A DNA stretch of 64,000 nucleotides, taken from contig CANQRW010000007.1 in the NCBI GenBank assembly GCA_947626365.1, forward strand, positions 1 through 64,000. The letters run 5' to 3'. Below are positions 43,278 through 52,756 of this stretch, piece by piece; position 1 is the stretch's first letter; every line of letters begins with the position of its first letter. Under the pieces are notes generated by a model. It was not told where the DNA came from and made no database searches. It worked only from the letters and a program-made list of their open reading frames with translations. A program made the translations under genes and the position numbers. Origin of the DNA: an uncultured Lachnospiraceae bacterium (GTDB lineage: Bacteria; Bacillota; Clostridia; Lachnospirales; Lachnospiraceae).

Positions 43278-44606
43278 TCAGTCTTCCCGCAGATTGCTCA
43301 CCTGCTCATAATGGGTCTCTCCGCCATAGAAAGGCTCCATAGAACCGTCACAGCTGACGCGGACGCCGTCCAGCCTCAGGCCATCTGCCTTTTCCGCGTA
43401 CAGTCCGTAAATCGGGGAGCGCAGGATACCGTCCCCCTCAAAAGGACGCAGATCATAGCTGTCCGCCGGCCATTTGGAGGTCTTCTTCAGGTTCACGGAA
43501 ATATTCTCCAGAGAAATGTCCTCCAGAATATGACCCTCGCTGCCCCGGATGAAAATGCCGTTTTCGCCGGTGCAGACGATATCGCGAAACTGAATGTCGC
43601 GGATCTGCCCGGACACCACGCCCTCCTTCCGGTTATGGGAGGTGATATAAATGGGTTCGCCCCGCCCCCACCATTCCTCGGAAAAGCGCCGTGTCTCAAT
43701 GATCAGATTGGACACCAGCACATGCTCGATATTGCCCTTGTCCCGCAGCTGAATGGCAAAGCCCCGGTTGGAGCGGGTAATGATACAGTTGTCCACCACC
43801 ACATTGCGGAAATCGCTTTCACTCTCGGAACCGAACTTGATGGCAGCGCTGGTAGTGATCAGCGTGCAGCCGGAGATCACGATATTCTCACAGCTTCCGT
43901 ATTTCTCATAGCTCTTCGTATTTTTCAGGCAGATACAGTCGTCGGCGCACTCGATATGGCAATTGACGATCCGCACATTTTTACAGTGGTCCGGGTCAAT
44001 ACCGTCGGAGTTGGCCATGACCAGGCTGTTAAGGATCCGGATCCCGTCCACCAGCACATCCTCGCAGCCGATCATGTGCAGGGTCCAGAAAGCGCTTTTC
44101 GCCAGAGTCACCTCTTTCACCGTCAGATGACGCACATGCTCGATAAGAACCACCGGAATGCGGGGATAAAACTTTCCCTCAATGTGGTATCTGCCCTCCC
44201 GGGCGTGGTACATCTCCTCGTTGCCGTCAATGGTTCCGTGTCCCGTGATCTGGATGTCTTCCCCGTCTCTGGCAAAGACAAAGTACTGGAAAGGCGCTCC
44301 GTGATATTCGCTGTTAATGTAGGAGGGCACGCCGGCAGGCCGCTGGGCCATCTGATTCTCGCCGCCGGTATCCAGGACATGGTAATCCTCCAGCCTTTCG
44401 CTTCCGCGGATTACCGCCCCGGTCTCCAGGTGGAACTCCACATGGGATTTCAGCACGATGGAGCCGGATTTGTAGATCCCGGCAGGCACCAGGACCCGGC
44501 CGCCTCCTGCTTCATGGCAGGCGTCGATGGCCCTCTGTATGGCCGGTCCGTCGTTGGTTCTTCCGTCTCCTGCTGCTCCATAATCCCGGACATTATAAAC
44601 GCTCAT
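43278..44606 (-). CDS. GH28 polygalacturonase-type glycoside hydrolase
   Basis: A right-handed beta-helix enzyme of 442 residues that hydrolyses galacturonic-acid-containing chains. Motifs are VRDYGAAGDGRTNDGPAIQRAIDAC at the start, NSDGIDPDHCKNVRI (family NTD/NSD), ADDCICLKN (DD) and AAIKFGSESESDFRNV in place of the RIK region. No signal peptide is seen, suggesting action on imported oligosaccharides. The ATG overlaps the topB stop by 4 nt. Confidence 0.93.
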   Translation of the reverse strand: MSVYNVRDYGAAGDGRTNDGPAIQRAIDACHEAGGGRVLVPAGIYKSGSIVLKSHVEFHLETGAVIRGSERLEDYHVLDTGGENQMAQRPAGVPSYINSEYHGAPFQYFVFARDGEDIQITGHGTIDGNEEMYHAREGRYHIEGKFYPRIPVVLIEHVRHLTVKEVTLAKSAFWTLHMIGCEDVLVDGIRILNSLVMANSDGIDPDHCKNVRIVNCHIECADDCICLKNTKSYEKYGSCENIVISGCTLITTSAAIKFGSESESDFRNVVVDNCIITRSNRGFAIQLRDKGNIEHVLVSNLIIETRRFSEEWWGRGEPIYITSHNRKEGVVSGQIRDIQFRDIVCTGENGIFIRGSEGHILEDISLENISVNLKKTSKWPADSYDLRPFEGDGILRSPIYGLYAEKADGLRLDGVRVSCDGSMEPFYGGETHYEQVSNLRED

Positions 44607-46924
44607 TGTGAATCTCCTTTCTCAGCGCGGCCGGCAGCAGCCGTCGTTCTGCTTCTTCCTGCCGGGGCCTTCCCGCCTCTTCTGGCGCCCTGGCCGCTCT
44701 TCGTTTCCGCATCCCCGGCGCCCTGGCCGCCGCTTCTTTCTCCTCTGCTTCTGGCGCTCTGGCCGCCGCTTCTGTAATTTGCCGCGGCCGCGTCAAAGCT
44801 TGCGCGCAGCTGATACTGATTATTCAGCCGGATCACATTGTTGGTCCGTCCGGCCACGAAATTCTCCAGTTTCGTCATATATTCTTCCGGAGTGATGGTT
44901 CCCTCCGCCACGTAGGTCAGGCCCTTCTCCCAGCTGGCTGTCAGCTCCGGGTTCAAAAGCTGCTTCATGGAGGCCAGCACCACTTCAAAGACCATCTCTC
45001 CCAGAAGCGTCGGAGTAATTACCTGGGTTTTGGCGTTCAGAGCCAGGTATTTAATATTCACCAGCTTCTTCAGAATCTCCGCCCTGGTAGCGCTTGTCCC
45101 GATGCCGCTTCCTTTGATCTGGGCCCGCAGTTCCTCATCCTCGATAAGCTGTCCCGCGTTTTCCATGGCAAGAATCATGGAGCCGGAGGTGTACCGCTTC
45201 GGCGGCGAGGTCTCTCCCTCTTTGATTTCGAAGCCTTCCAGCCCCAGCCTGCTGCCTTTTCGGAGACCGGCCAGCATCTTCAAAAACTCCGGGTTCTCCA
45301 GATCCTTCCGGTTCTTTTCCGAATCGCCGTCACTCTCCGGATTTCCTGTCTCCGTTTCCTTCTTCCTTCCGGCCGTCACATCCGCCACCTTAAGATATCC
45401 CTGCTCCGTCAGGACGCGGAAGCTGGCGAAGAAATGCTCTTCCTTCCGGACCAGCTCCAGCGCCGTCTTCTGATACACGGCCGGCGGGTAGAAAATACTC
45501 AAAAACCTTCTGGCAATCAGCTGATAGATCTTTGCCGAAAGAGGCTTCAGGCCCGTCAATGCCCCAAAGCCCTGGCCTGTGGGAATAATGGCGTAATGAT
45601 CTGTAATCTGTTTGTCGTTGACATATCTGGATTTTGCAATCTTCTTATAGCTGCCGGATTCCAGTACCTCCTGAGCGAACTCCTGCAGCGGCCCGAACTG
45701 TCTGAGCCCTCCGATATTCCTGTGGATCTCTTTGGCGACCGCCGTGGAAAGCACTCTGGCGTCGGTTCTGGGATAGGTAACCAGCTTCTTCTCATAAAGC
45801 TCCTGCACCACCTGCAGCGTTGCGTCCGGACTGATCTTAAACAGCCGGGAGCAGTCGTTCTGCAGTTCCGCCAGATTGTAGAGCAGCGGCGGATTCTTGG
45901 TCTCCTTCTTCCGCTCCACGGAAGCGATCACAGCGGTCAGGTTTCCTGCCGCGGCCTGTCCTTTCCCCGCGGTTTCACCGCCGGCTTCCGCACTATTGTC
46001 AGCCGCAGCTGAATTTTTCCCTGCAGTGTCACTGCCGGTTCCCGCTGCGGCGCCGGATTTCATCACAGCGCCGTCCCCATCAATCTCCGTCAGATACGCG
46101 ATCAGTTCCTCCGCCGTCTTCCTCTCTTTAAATCCATTTTCCTTATAGAGGGCAGGCGTCCCAAAGTACCTGGAACCTTCTGTGCATTTCCACTCTCCGT
46201 CAAAGGCAAATCCGCCGCTTTGGAAGGTTCCGATCACCCGGTAAAAAGGCGTCTTCACGAACTCCCGAATCTCCCGCTCCCGGCGCACCGCCATGCCCAG
46301 CACGCAGGTCATGACACGGCCCACGCTCAGCACCGTCCGGTCCCGCTTCAGATAAGAAGAAATGGCGCTGCCGTATTTCAGGGTCAGCACCCGGGAAAAA
46401 TTGATTCCCATCAGATAATCTTCCTTGGCCCGCAGGTAGGCGGAAGCCGACAGATTATCGTACTCCTTCCAGTCTTTCGCCTCCCGGATCCCCCGAAGGA
46501 TCTCCTCCTCCGTCTGGGAATCGATCCAGACACGTTTCCTGATCTTGTCCTTCACGCCGGCCATCTGGTCCACCAGCCGGTAGATATATTCGCCCTCCCG
46601 CCCGGAGTCGGTGCAGATATAGATCACATCCACATCCGGCCGGTTCAGCAGGCGGCTGACGACGGCAAACTGCTTGGATACGCTGTCAATGACCTGATAC
46701 TTAAATTCCCTGGGAAGAAAGGGCAGCGTCTGCAGGCTCCAACGCTTATATTTGGGATCGTAGGCTTCCGGATAGCTGAGTGCCACCAGGTGGCCCACGC
46801 ACCAGGTTACGATGGCGTCGTCCGCCTCCTGATAGCCGTCGCTCCGTTTCCAGTTCTTTTTTAGCGCGGCCGCAAACTGCTGGGCCACGCTGGGTTTTTC
46901 CGCGATAAATAAGGATTTTGCCAT
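44603..46924 (-). CDS. topB: DNA topoisomerase III
   Basis: Type IA topoisomerase of 773 residues. The TOPRIM start is FIAEKPSVAQQFAAAL, the metal-binding acidic cluster is ICTDSGREGEYIYRLV, and the catalytic Tyr lies in LVTYPRTDARVLS. GSGIGTSATRAEILKKL is also conserved. Two Ala/Gly/Ser-rich insertions are present: near residues 295-340 (SAAADNSAEAGGETAGKGQAA) and at the C terminus (about 60 residues, Gly/Arg/Gln-rich). Its place inside a sugar operon, 4 nt overlapped with GH28 and 3 bp from galM, is unusual. Confidence 0.95.
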   Translation of the reverse strand: MAKSLFIAEKPSVAQQFAAALKKNWKRSDGYQEADDAIVTWCVGHLVALSYPEAYDPKYKRWSLQTLPFLPREFKYQVIDSVSKQFAVVSRLLNRPDVDVIYICTDSGREGEYIYRLVDQMAGVKDKIRKRVWIDSQTEEEILRGIREAKDWKEYDNLSASAYLRAKEDYLMGINFSRVLTLKYGSAISSYLKRDRTVLSVGRVMTCVLGMAVRREREIREFVKTPFYRVIGTFQSGGFAFDGEWKCTEGSRYFGTPALYKENGFKERKTAEELIAYLTEIDGDGAVMKSGAAAGTGSDTAGKNSAAADNSAEAGGETAGKGQAAAGNLTAVIASVERKKETKNPPLLYNLAELQNDCSRLFKISPDATLQVVQELYEKKLVTYPRTDARVLSTAVAKEIHRNIGGLRQFGPLQEFAQEVLESGSYKKIAKSRYVNDKQITDHYAIIPTGQGFGALTGLKPLSAKIYQLIARRFLSIFYPPAVYQKTALELVRKEEHFFASFRVLTEQGYLKVADVTAGRKKETETGNPESDGDSEKNRKDLENPEFLKMLAGLRKGSRLGLEGFEIKEGETSPPKRYTSGSMILAMENAGQLIEDEELRAQIKGSGIGTSATRAEILKKLVNIKYLALNAKTQVITPTLLGEMVFEVVLASMKQLLNPELTASWEKGLTYVAEGTITPEEYMTKLENFVAGRTNNVIRLNNQYQLRASFDAAAANYRSGGQSARSRGERSGGQGAGDAETKSGQGARRGGKAPAGRSRTTAAAGRAEKGDSQ

Positions 46925-46927
46925 GTA

Positions 46928-47983
46928 TTACTCGACTCCGAATTTGTAAATGGTTGTAGTGGCGTAGGTATCTCCTGCCTTCAGCACCGGAGAATCGAAC
47001 TTCGGCTGATTGATGGCATCAGGCACATATTGGGTCTCCAGACAGAAACCTGCGTAATGGCCGTAGCGGGCTCCACACTTGCCCTGGCCAGTCTCCAGGG
47101 AATTGGCCGTATAGAACTGTACGGCAGGCAGGTCCGTATAGACCTCCATGGTGCGGCCGCTCTTCTCATCCCAGGCTTTGGCGATCAGGGACAGCCTGCC
47201 CTTCTCATGGTTTAAACACAGGTTATGGTCGTAGCCGCCGGTCATCTTCGTCTGTTCATAATCCGCGTGAATATCCTGCCCGATGGCCTTCATCACCGTA
47301 AAATCAAAGGGCGTTCCCTTCACCGGCCGAATCTCTCCCGTAGGAATGGATGTCTCATCCGCGGGAGTAAAGTTGTCCGCATCCAGCCACAGCTTCTGTT
47401 CCAGGACATCGCCGCTGTCATGGCCCGCCAGATTAAAATAGGCGTGGTTGGTGAAATTAGCGATGGTATCCGCATCCGCCGTCATGCGGTAATCGATCCT
47501 TACGCCGCAGTCCTCCGTCAGCGTGTAGGAAACCGCCACATTGGCGTTGCCGGGATAGCCCTGGTCCCCGTCGGGGCTGAACAGGGAAAATGTGACCTTT
47601 GTCCCTTCCTCCGTCTCCTCCACGGCCGCGTCGTAAATCCGTTTCCGGTAATAATCCAGCCCGCTGTGGAGATTGTTTGGCCCATTGTTGCGGTCCAGCA
47701 GATAGGTAACTCCGTTCAGCGTAAAAGCGCCGCCCGCGATCCGGTTGGCGTTGCGGCCTACGGGCTCTCCCATGTGCCCCGGATTATTCAGAAGCACCGG
47801 CACATTATCCGCACCCAGCAGCACATCAGCCGTTTTCCCTTCCCGGTCCGGCACTATCATGGTCAGCCAGATGCCGCCCAGATCCGTAAAGGAAGCGGAC
47901 ACGCCTTTTTTGTTGGTCAAAGTATAGCGGTACACTGCCGCTCCCGTATCCAGCGTTCCAAGCTCTGTTTTTGTGTATCCCAT
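46928..47983 (-). CDS. galM: Aldose 1-epimerase
   Basis: Interconverts sugar anomers. The protein has 351 residues with NRIAGGAFTLNG, NNGPNNLHSGLDYYRKRIYDA (catalytic His region), NFTNHAYFNLAGHDSGDV (second His) and the catalytic Glu near the C terminus (GFCLETQYVPDAINQP). It lies 113 bp after the phosphohexomutase and 3 bp before topB. A 19-bp tandem repeat sits just upstream of its RBS. Confidence 0.95.
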   Translation of the reverse strand: MGYTKTELGTLDTGAAVYRYTLTNKKGVSASFTDLGGIWLTMIVPDREGKTADVLLGADNVPVLLNNPGHMGEPVGRNANRIAGGAFTLNGVTYLLDRNNGPNNLHSGLDYYRKRIYDAAVEETEEGTKVTFSLFSPDGDQGYPGNANVAVSYTLTEDCGVRIDYRMTADADTIANFTNHAYFNLAGHDSGDVLEQKLWLDADNFTPADETSIPTGEIRPVKGTPFDFTVMKAIGQDIHADYEQTKMTGGYDHNLCLNHEKGRLSLIAKAWDEKSGRTMEVYTDLPAVQFYTANSLETGQGKCGARYGHYAGFCLETQYVPDAINQPKFDSPVLKAGDTYATTTIYKFGVE

Positions 47984-47995
47984 ATTCCATACCTC

Positions 47996-48033
47996 CTGTA
48001 AGATATTGTCCCCTCTGTAAGATACTGTTTCTT
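47996..48033. repeat. 19-bp tandem repeat upstream of galM
   Basis: CTGTAAGATATTGT (47996-48009) and CTGTAAGATACTGT (48015-48028) lie 19 bp apart in the leader between the phosphohexomutase and galM. A second small duplication (TCCAGGAAA twice) follows. Confidence 0.7.
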
Positions 48034-48096
48034 TTATCCAGGAAATTTTGTCCAGGAAAGGCGGTCAGACACACGTTTCCGCCGCCTGTCTCACCT

Positions 48097-49512
48097 TCAC
48101 AATCCGAAATATCCCTCAAACAGCCCGCACAGCTTTTCCGCCTGTTCCTTCGTCCACGCCTCGCAGAAGATACGAAGAAGAGGTTCCGTTCCGGAGAAAC
48201 GGACGCTGATCCAGCTGTCGTCCTCAAAATACACCTTGCAGCCGTCCATATAGGACACCTTCGCCGCCTGATAACCATCCAGGGACGGCAGCTCCCTGTC
48301 CACGTAGATCCGTTTCATCAGGCTCTGCTTCTTCTCCTGATTGAACCGGTAAGCCCGCTCCTCCATATGGCGGGCGCCGCATTCCTCATGAATGACCTCC
48401 ATCAGCTCCGACAGCTTCCTGCCGGTCACCGCCAGCATCTCCACCAGAAGGGAAGCGGCATAGACGCCGTCCTTGCCATTGATATGGCCAGCCACCGTAA
48501 GTCCGCCGGAAGACTCGCCGCCCAGAATGGCGCCGGTCTCCGCCATTTTGGCGGAAATGTATTTGAAGCCTACAGGTACCTCATAGCACACCTGGCCGTA
48601 CCTGGCCGCAATGGCATCCAGCCTGTGGGTGGTAGACAGGTTCCGGACCACCGGCCCCTGCCAGTGCTTGTAGTGAATCAGATAATAATACAAAAGCACA
48701 AGAATGTCGTTGGGGTGAAGATATCTTCCCCTGTCGTCAATGACTCCCAGACGGTCCGCATCTCCGTCGGTGGCGATACCCAAGTCGTAGTTTTTATCCA
48801 CCACGAAATTCTGCAGCTGCCCCAGACGGTCCGCCGCAGGCGCCGGCATCTTGCCGCCGAACAGCGTGTCATGCTCCTGGTGAATAATGCTCAGATCGCA
48901 GCGTCCGGACACCAGAATAATGGCCAGAGCCGCCTCGCTGACGCCGTACATGGGATCCAGAACCACCCTCAGATGGGCCTCCTTGATGGCTGCGATATCG
49001 ATCTTGTCCATGATGCTGTCCACATACTCGTTCATGGGGTAGAACTCGTGAACCAGTCCCCGCTTCACCGCTTCCTCATAGTCAATCTTCCGAATCCTGT
49101 CTTTGTCCACCCGGGCAATGTAATTCTCAATGTCCCGGGTCTGGGTCTCGTCGGCGTCCCGGCCCCCTGCCGTAAACACCTTAACTCCGTTGTAGAGCGC
49201 CGGATTGTGGCTGGCCGTCACCATCATGCCGTAAGGATAATCATGCTTCATCACGTAGTACATGATCAGCGGCGTCGGCACGGAACGGTTGACGAAATAG
49301 CAGCTGACGCCTTCCGCCGCCAGCACCTCGCAGCTCCACATAACCGTCTCCTTGGAAAGGAAACGGCGGTCATAGCCGATGACGACTCCCTTTTCCGCCG
49401 CCCCTTCCGCCTTCATCTTGTCCGCCATGGCTTTCGCCAGAATACAGATGTTTTCTTTCGTAAACTCATCACCGATGATCGCTCTCCAGCCGCCGGTTCC
49501 AAACTTTATCAT
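48097..49512 (-). CDS. Phosphoglucomutase / phosphomannomutase family protein
   Basis: An alpha-D-phosphohexomutase of 471 residues. The N terminus is IKFGTGGWRAIIGDEF; the active-site serine loop is MMVTASHNPALYNGVKVF. The metal loop is GIATDGDADRLGVIDD, the sugar-binding loop GGESSGGL and the phosphate-binding loop RFSGTEPLLRIFCEA. Substrate (glucose or mannose phosphate) is not decided. It starts the run pgm-galM-topB-GH28-GH51. A 4-nt TATG duplication at the start is not significant. Confidence 0.93.
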   Translation of the reverse strand: MIKFGTGGWRAIIGDEFTKENICILAKAMADKMKAEGAAEKGVVIGYDRRFLSKETVMWSCEVLAAEGVSCYFVNRSVPTPLIMYYVMKHDYPYGMMVTASHNPALYNGVKVFTAGGRDADETQTRDIENYIARVDKDRIRKIDYEEAVKRGLVHEFYPMNEYVDSIMDKIDIAAIKEAHLRVVLDPMYGVSEAALAIILVSGRCDLSIIHQEHDTLFGGKMPAPAADRLGQLQNFVVDKNYDLGIATDGDADRLGVIDDRGRYLHPNDILVLLYYYLIHYKHWQGPVVRNLSTTHRLDAIAARYGQVCYEVPVGFKYISAKMAETGAILGGESSGGLTVAGHINGKDGVYAASLLVEMLAVTGRKLSELMEVIHEECGARHMEERAYRFNQEKKQSLMKRIYVDRELPSLDGYQAAKVSYMDGCKVYFEDDSWISVRFSGTEPLLRIFCEAWTKEQAEKLCGLFEGYFGL

Positions 49513-49661
49513 ACGTCCTCCTTATGCCTCCAAATGTAAGCCTGTTTCCAGTTTCGGATTCCCATACTTCAACGGTATAAGTATATCATAACTTATCAGC
49601 GAAAACCAGCGGAATTATAGCACGCGTATACAGTAACTATGAAAGTCTTAGTTTTTGAAGG

Positions 49662-49731
49662 CCCCGAATTTTGGATATTTTCAAAAACAGTCGCAAATTT
49701 TGGATAACAAGAATCGCAAGTTTTCGATAAC
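49662..49731 (+). repeat. Three degenerate copies of a CGNNNTTTTNGATA unit (left array)
   Basis: CCCCGAATTTTGGATATT (49662), CGCAAATTTTGGATAAC (49692) and CGCAAGTTTTCGATAAC (49715) share a core and lie 30 and 23 bp apart. A similar array in the same orientation lies at 50120-50179, bracketing a decayed gene. Confidence 0.65.
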
Positions 49732-49748
49732 ACAACTAATGCTGACAA

Positions 49749-49901
49749 TACTGTCTGGTATGTGAAAATAAGACCTCCCTGGTTGTATTCGGACGGAACG
49801 AGGACGGCAACGCCTTCTGGGAGAAGATCGGGTTTGAGGAGCGAAAGGCTCTGGTTTACCGGAGTAAGGCCATCCGGGAGATGATCCGGTTTGATACCTA
49901 A
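49749..49901 (+). pseudogene. C-terminal remnant of a GNAT acetyltransferase
   Basis: An open frame of 50 codons without a start reads TSLVVFGRNEDGNAFWEKIGF then ERKALVYRSKAIREMIRF and stops. The N-E-D-x-x-x-F-W-E-K-x-G-F ending is characteristic of small GNAT enzymes. The upstream part is lost behind a stop codon. It is between two arrays of the TTTTNGATA repeat. Confidence 0.7.
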
Positions 49902-50075
49902 AGGGACTGCCGTCTCACAGAACTTACGTTTGTGGGCTATGGAGCAGTTTGGCCCGATCACTCCAGGCAGAATGGTGGCTGAGAAGATGAGTAACAGAAC
50001 GATAATAAGGAAAATAGTGAAGAAATAGTGAAATTTTAGTGGATTTTGGTTAAGCAGATTTTGCAGAAAACCACA

Positions 50076-50122
50076 GGGATACCGCAAGGCGGAGGTAAGA
50101 AGCAGCTGGCTTGCGGTATCCC
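50076..50122. repeat. Perfect 13-bp inverted repeat with 21-nt loop
   Basis: GGGATACCGCAAG (50076-50088) pairs with CTTGCGGTATCCC (50110-50122). No T-run follows on the plus strand, so it is not a clear terminator. The right arm abuts the right TTTTNGATA array. Confidence 0.75.
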
Positions 50123-50179
50123 CGTATTTCGATACTTTATCCCTGTATTTTGATACTTATACATCTGTGTTTTGATAAC
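50120..50179 (+). repeat. Three degenerate copies of the TTTTNGATA unit (right array)
   Basis: CCCCGTATTTCGATAC (50120), CCCTGTATTTTGATAC (50141) and TCTGTGTTTTGATAAC (50164) are 21 and 23 bp apart and match the left array at 49662-49731 in sequence and direction. Confidence 0.65.
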
Positions 50180-50225
50180 CGATATATGCGACCGCAGATA
50201 AAACTACCCGCGGAAAAAGCTGGGA

Positions 50226-51302
50226 TTACTGAACCCGGAAATTCTTCAGCGCATCCCGGTTGATATCCAGCCCGACGCCCGGGGCCTGGGAGGGGCTTAC
50301 GGTGCCGTCCTCGTTGAAGCGGACCGGGGACTGGAACGCCTCGTAAATCTTCGCATCATACTGGGGCGGGTAGAATTCCGCGATGGTGGCATTGGGCACG
50401 GCACAGTCCAGATGGATGTGGACCTGCTGCTGGCCATGGGGGCTGAGGATGACGCCGTTGGCGTCCGCCATGCCGGCGATCTTCATGAATTCCGTGACAC
50501 CGCCCATGCAGGTAGCGTCTGGGTTCAGAATGTCCACGGCCTTGACGTTCAGAAGATCCCGGAAGCCGAACCGGGTCATCTCGTTTTCACCGGCCGCAAT
50601 GGGAATACTGCATTTTTCCGAAATCTTTTTGTAGCCGTCGTAGTCGTCCTGCTCCACCGGCTCCTCAAACCAGTAGGGGTGGTATTCCTCCACCATGCGG
50701 GCAAACTCAATCGCCTCAAAGGCCTTGTAGGAGCAGTTGGCATCCATCATCAGGCGGACATCGTCGCCGATCACTTCCCGGACAGCCTTCACCCGGGCCG
50801 CGTCTTCCTTCATGCTCAACAGCCCGACCTTCATCTTGACGGCCTTGGCGCCCCAACTCAGGTATTCTTCCATTTCCTGCTGCAGTTCCTTGATCCCCTT
50901 GTCTTTGGCATAGTAGCCGCCGGCAATGTAAAATGGGATTTTCTCCCGGCTTCCGCCCAGCAGGCGGTAGAGAGGAAGTCCGGCGATCTTGGCCTTGATA
51001 TCCCAGAGGGCAATATCAATAGCGGACACGCTCCAGAGACTGTTGCCTTTCCGGCCCATGAATTTGGGTACATAGGTTTTTTTCCACAACCGTTCATTAT
51101 TGAGGGGATCCTCCCCCAGGATAGCTTTGCCCATCCGCTCGGCAAAGTTGATCTCCCAGCTGGTGCCGTAACCGGTAATACCCTCGTCGGTTTCGATGAC
51201 CAGCAGATTCAGTTCGTTGTCCGTGAAAACGTGGGTACCGTTGGCAATCGGTTTTTCTTTCGGCCATTTATATTTTTCCGTATATACTTTTGTGATCTTC
51301 AT
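50226..51302 (-). CDS. Enolase-superfamily enzyme, mandelate racemase type (sugar-acid dehydratase candidate A)
   Basis: A 358-residue protein with an N-terminal capping domain and a modified TIM barrel. The base motif KAVKMKVG (K-x-K) and metal ligands MMDANCS (Asp), WFEEPVEQ (Glu) and AAGENE (Glu) are visible. The His-Asp dyad is supplied by LNPDATCMGG and LSPHGQQ. This is the complete mandelate-racemase catalytic set, so an acid-sugar dehydratase or racemase is likely. The start is moved to MKITKVYTEKYKWPKEK (AAAGGAGC upstream). It lies downstream of the SLC13 permease, separated by 156 bp. Confidence 0.88.
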   Translation of the reverse strand: MKITKVYTEKYKWPKEKPIANGTHVFTDNELNLLVIETDEGITGYGTSWEINFAERMGKAILGEDPLNNERLWKKTYVPKFMGRKGNSLWSVSAIDIALWDIKAKIAGLPLYRLLGGSREKIPFYIAGGYYAKDKGIKELQQEMEEYLSWGAKAVKMKVGLLSMKEDAARVKAVREVIGDDVRLMMDANCSYKAFEAIEFARMVEEYHPYWFEEPVEQDDYDGYKKISEKCSIPIAAGENEMTRFGFRDLLNVKAVDILNPDATCMGGVTEFMKIAGMADANGVILSPHGQQQVHIHLDCAVPNATIAEFYPPQYDAKIYEAFQSPVRFNEDGTVSPSQAPGVGLDINRDALKNFRVQ

Positions 51303-51458
51303 TGTTTTGCTCCTTTTCATAAATACTGGGATTTGGCGCTGCGTCTCCAATTCGATAGTTTCGGTGTTTGGTGCCGTTCTTCCCTTTCATGGGTATCAGA
51401 ATCTAGCGCCGGTACTTCCTTTCAAAATTGGCAGCATCCGGCGCCGTCTTCACGCAGC

Positions 51459-52742
51459 CTAGAAGCAGGGCAGAACTGTCATGACATACACTACATACAT
51501 GATACCAAAAAGAATGGAAACAAGCCAGCTCTGTTTTACCAGAGATTTGATGTCGTATCCGCCGGTACCCATCACGATGGGAAGGGCGCTGGTGGCCATG
51601 GGGGTCATGTAAGCGGTAAGGCCGGCAGCAGTGATGATGACCAGCAGGCCAATGGGATTGGCTCCAATGGATTTGCAGGTCATGATAACGATGGGGGCGA
51701 AAATATTAATAACCGCCTGATTCTGCATGAACTGAGTCAGGATAAAGGGGATCGCGAAGAAAATAAGTCCCAGCATATATCCGCTATGTACGTTGCCCAC
51801 GGCCGCAGCGAGGGTGTCACCAATCACGTCTCCCGCACCGGTGGCGGTCAGAGCTCCAGCCATAGCCAGGGCGCCGATCAGCATGCAGGCCAGGTCAATG
51901 GGAAGGGCCGCGATGGCTTCCTTGCCGGTCAGGGTCCCGCAGACTACGGTCAGAACGGCGCCCAGCAGGCAGGCCTGCCAGGAGGCAATGCCGATCTTGC
52001 TTCCCATAAAGAAGAGAACGATTACGCCAAAGAAAATGATCACGCCTGCCCAATCCGAAAACTTATTCAGAGGCTTTTTCTCCGAGGCGGGGACAGAGGT
52101 CATGGCGATGGGATTGATGGGTTCCTCCGGCGCAATCTTGTAACCCATGGTCCAGGCCCAGAGGGGAGCCAGGATCAGGATGGGCCAGCGGCCTACGGTG
52201 TAGTCAATGGCCCGGAAAGTAAGGCCTGTCTCATAGGTGTCCAGAAAGCCCTGGAAAATGCCGGATTCCTGGATGGAAGCTCCGAAGGGGAGCACACAGC
52301 AGCAGGCTACGCAGACCATGCCAAGCGGGAACATAACCTTGGATGGGGACACATTGTAATCCCGGCACATCTGGGCAGCCAGCGGGAAGACAATGCAGAA
52401 GCAGGCACCCGGGCTGTTCATCAGGTTTGTCAGAATCATTGCCAGGATCAGATAGCAGAGATAGGTGCGGCGGAAGGAGCCGCCGGTCATCTTGTTGACG
52501 GCCTGGGAAAAACGGTCGATCAGGCTGGTGCGGCTGAGGCCGGCGGAGACCACAAACATGGCCGCCATCATGATCACGTTGTTATTTGAAAAATAGGTAA
52601 GAGCCGAATTGGCGTCCAGGCATTTGGTGAACACCAGGGCCAGGATGGTCCCCATACCGATCACGCCCATGGGCAGCTTGTTCATGCCATAGAGGGCCAG
52701 GGATACAACAAAAATGATGATGCAGATTGTCATGGTATTCAT
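51459..52742 (-). CDS. SLC13/DASS-family anion symporter
   Basis: A 427-residue permease with about eleven hydrophobic helices. The two family signature loops are present: TNLMNSPGACFCIVFPLAAQM near residue 110 and TPMATSALPIVMGTGGYDIKSLVK near the C terminus. SLC13 members import di- and tricarboxylates or other anions with sodium. Sitting between two enolase-superfamily genes and downstream of a LysR-controlled promoter, it probably imports the sugar acid they act on. Confidence 0.85.
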   Translation of the reverse strand: MNTMTICIIIFVVSLALYGMNKLPMGVIGMGTILALVFTKCLDANSALTYFSNNNVIMMAAMFVVSAGLSRTSLIDRFSQAVNKMTGGSFRRTYLCYLILAMILTNLMNSPGACFCIVFPLAAQMCRDYNVSPSKVMFPLGMVCVACCCVLPFGASIQESGIFQGFLDTYETGLTFRAIDYTVGRWPILILAPLWAWTMGYKIAPEEPINPIAMTSVPASEKKPLNKFSDWAGVIIFFGVIVLFFMGSKIGIASWQACLLGAVLTVVCGTLTGKEAIAALPIDLACMLIGALAMAGALTATGAGDVIGDTLAAAVGNVHSGYMLGLIFFAIPFILTQFMQNQAVINIFAPIVIMTCKSIGANPIGLLVIITAAGLTAYMTPMATSALPIVMGTGGYDIKSLVKQSWLVSILFGIMYVVYVMTVLPCF

Positions 52743-52756
52743 TTGTATTTCCTCCT

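Noticed and set aside
49662-50179. IS21-family element
   Set aside because: Terminal arrays are in direct, not inverted, orientation and no transposase fragment is seen.
50412-52589. 725-codon plus-strand frame
   Set aside because: Antisense to candidate A and the SLC13 permease; composition is typical of a shadow frame.
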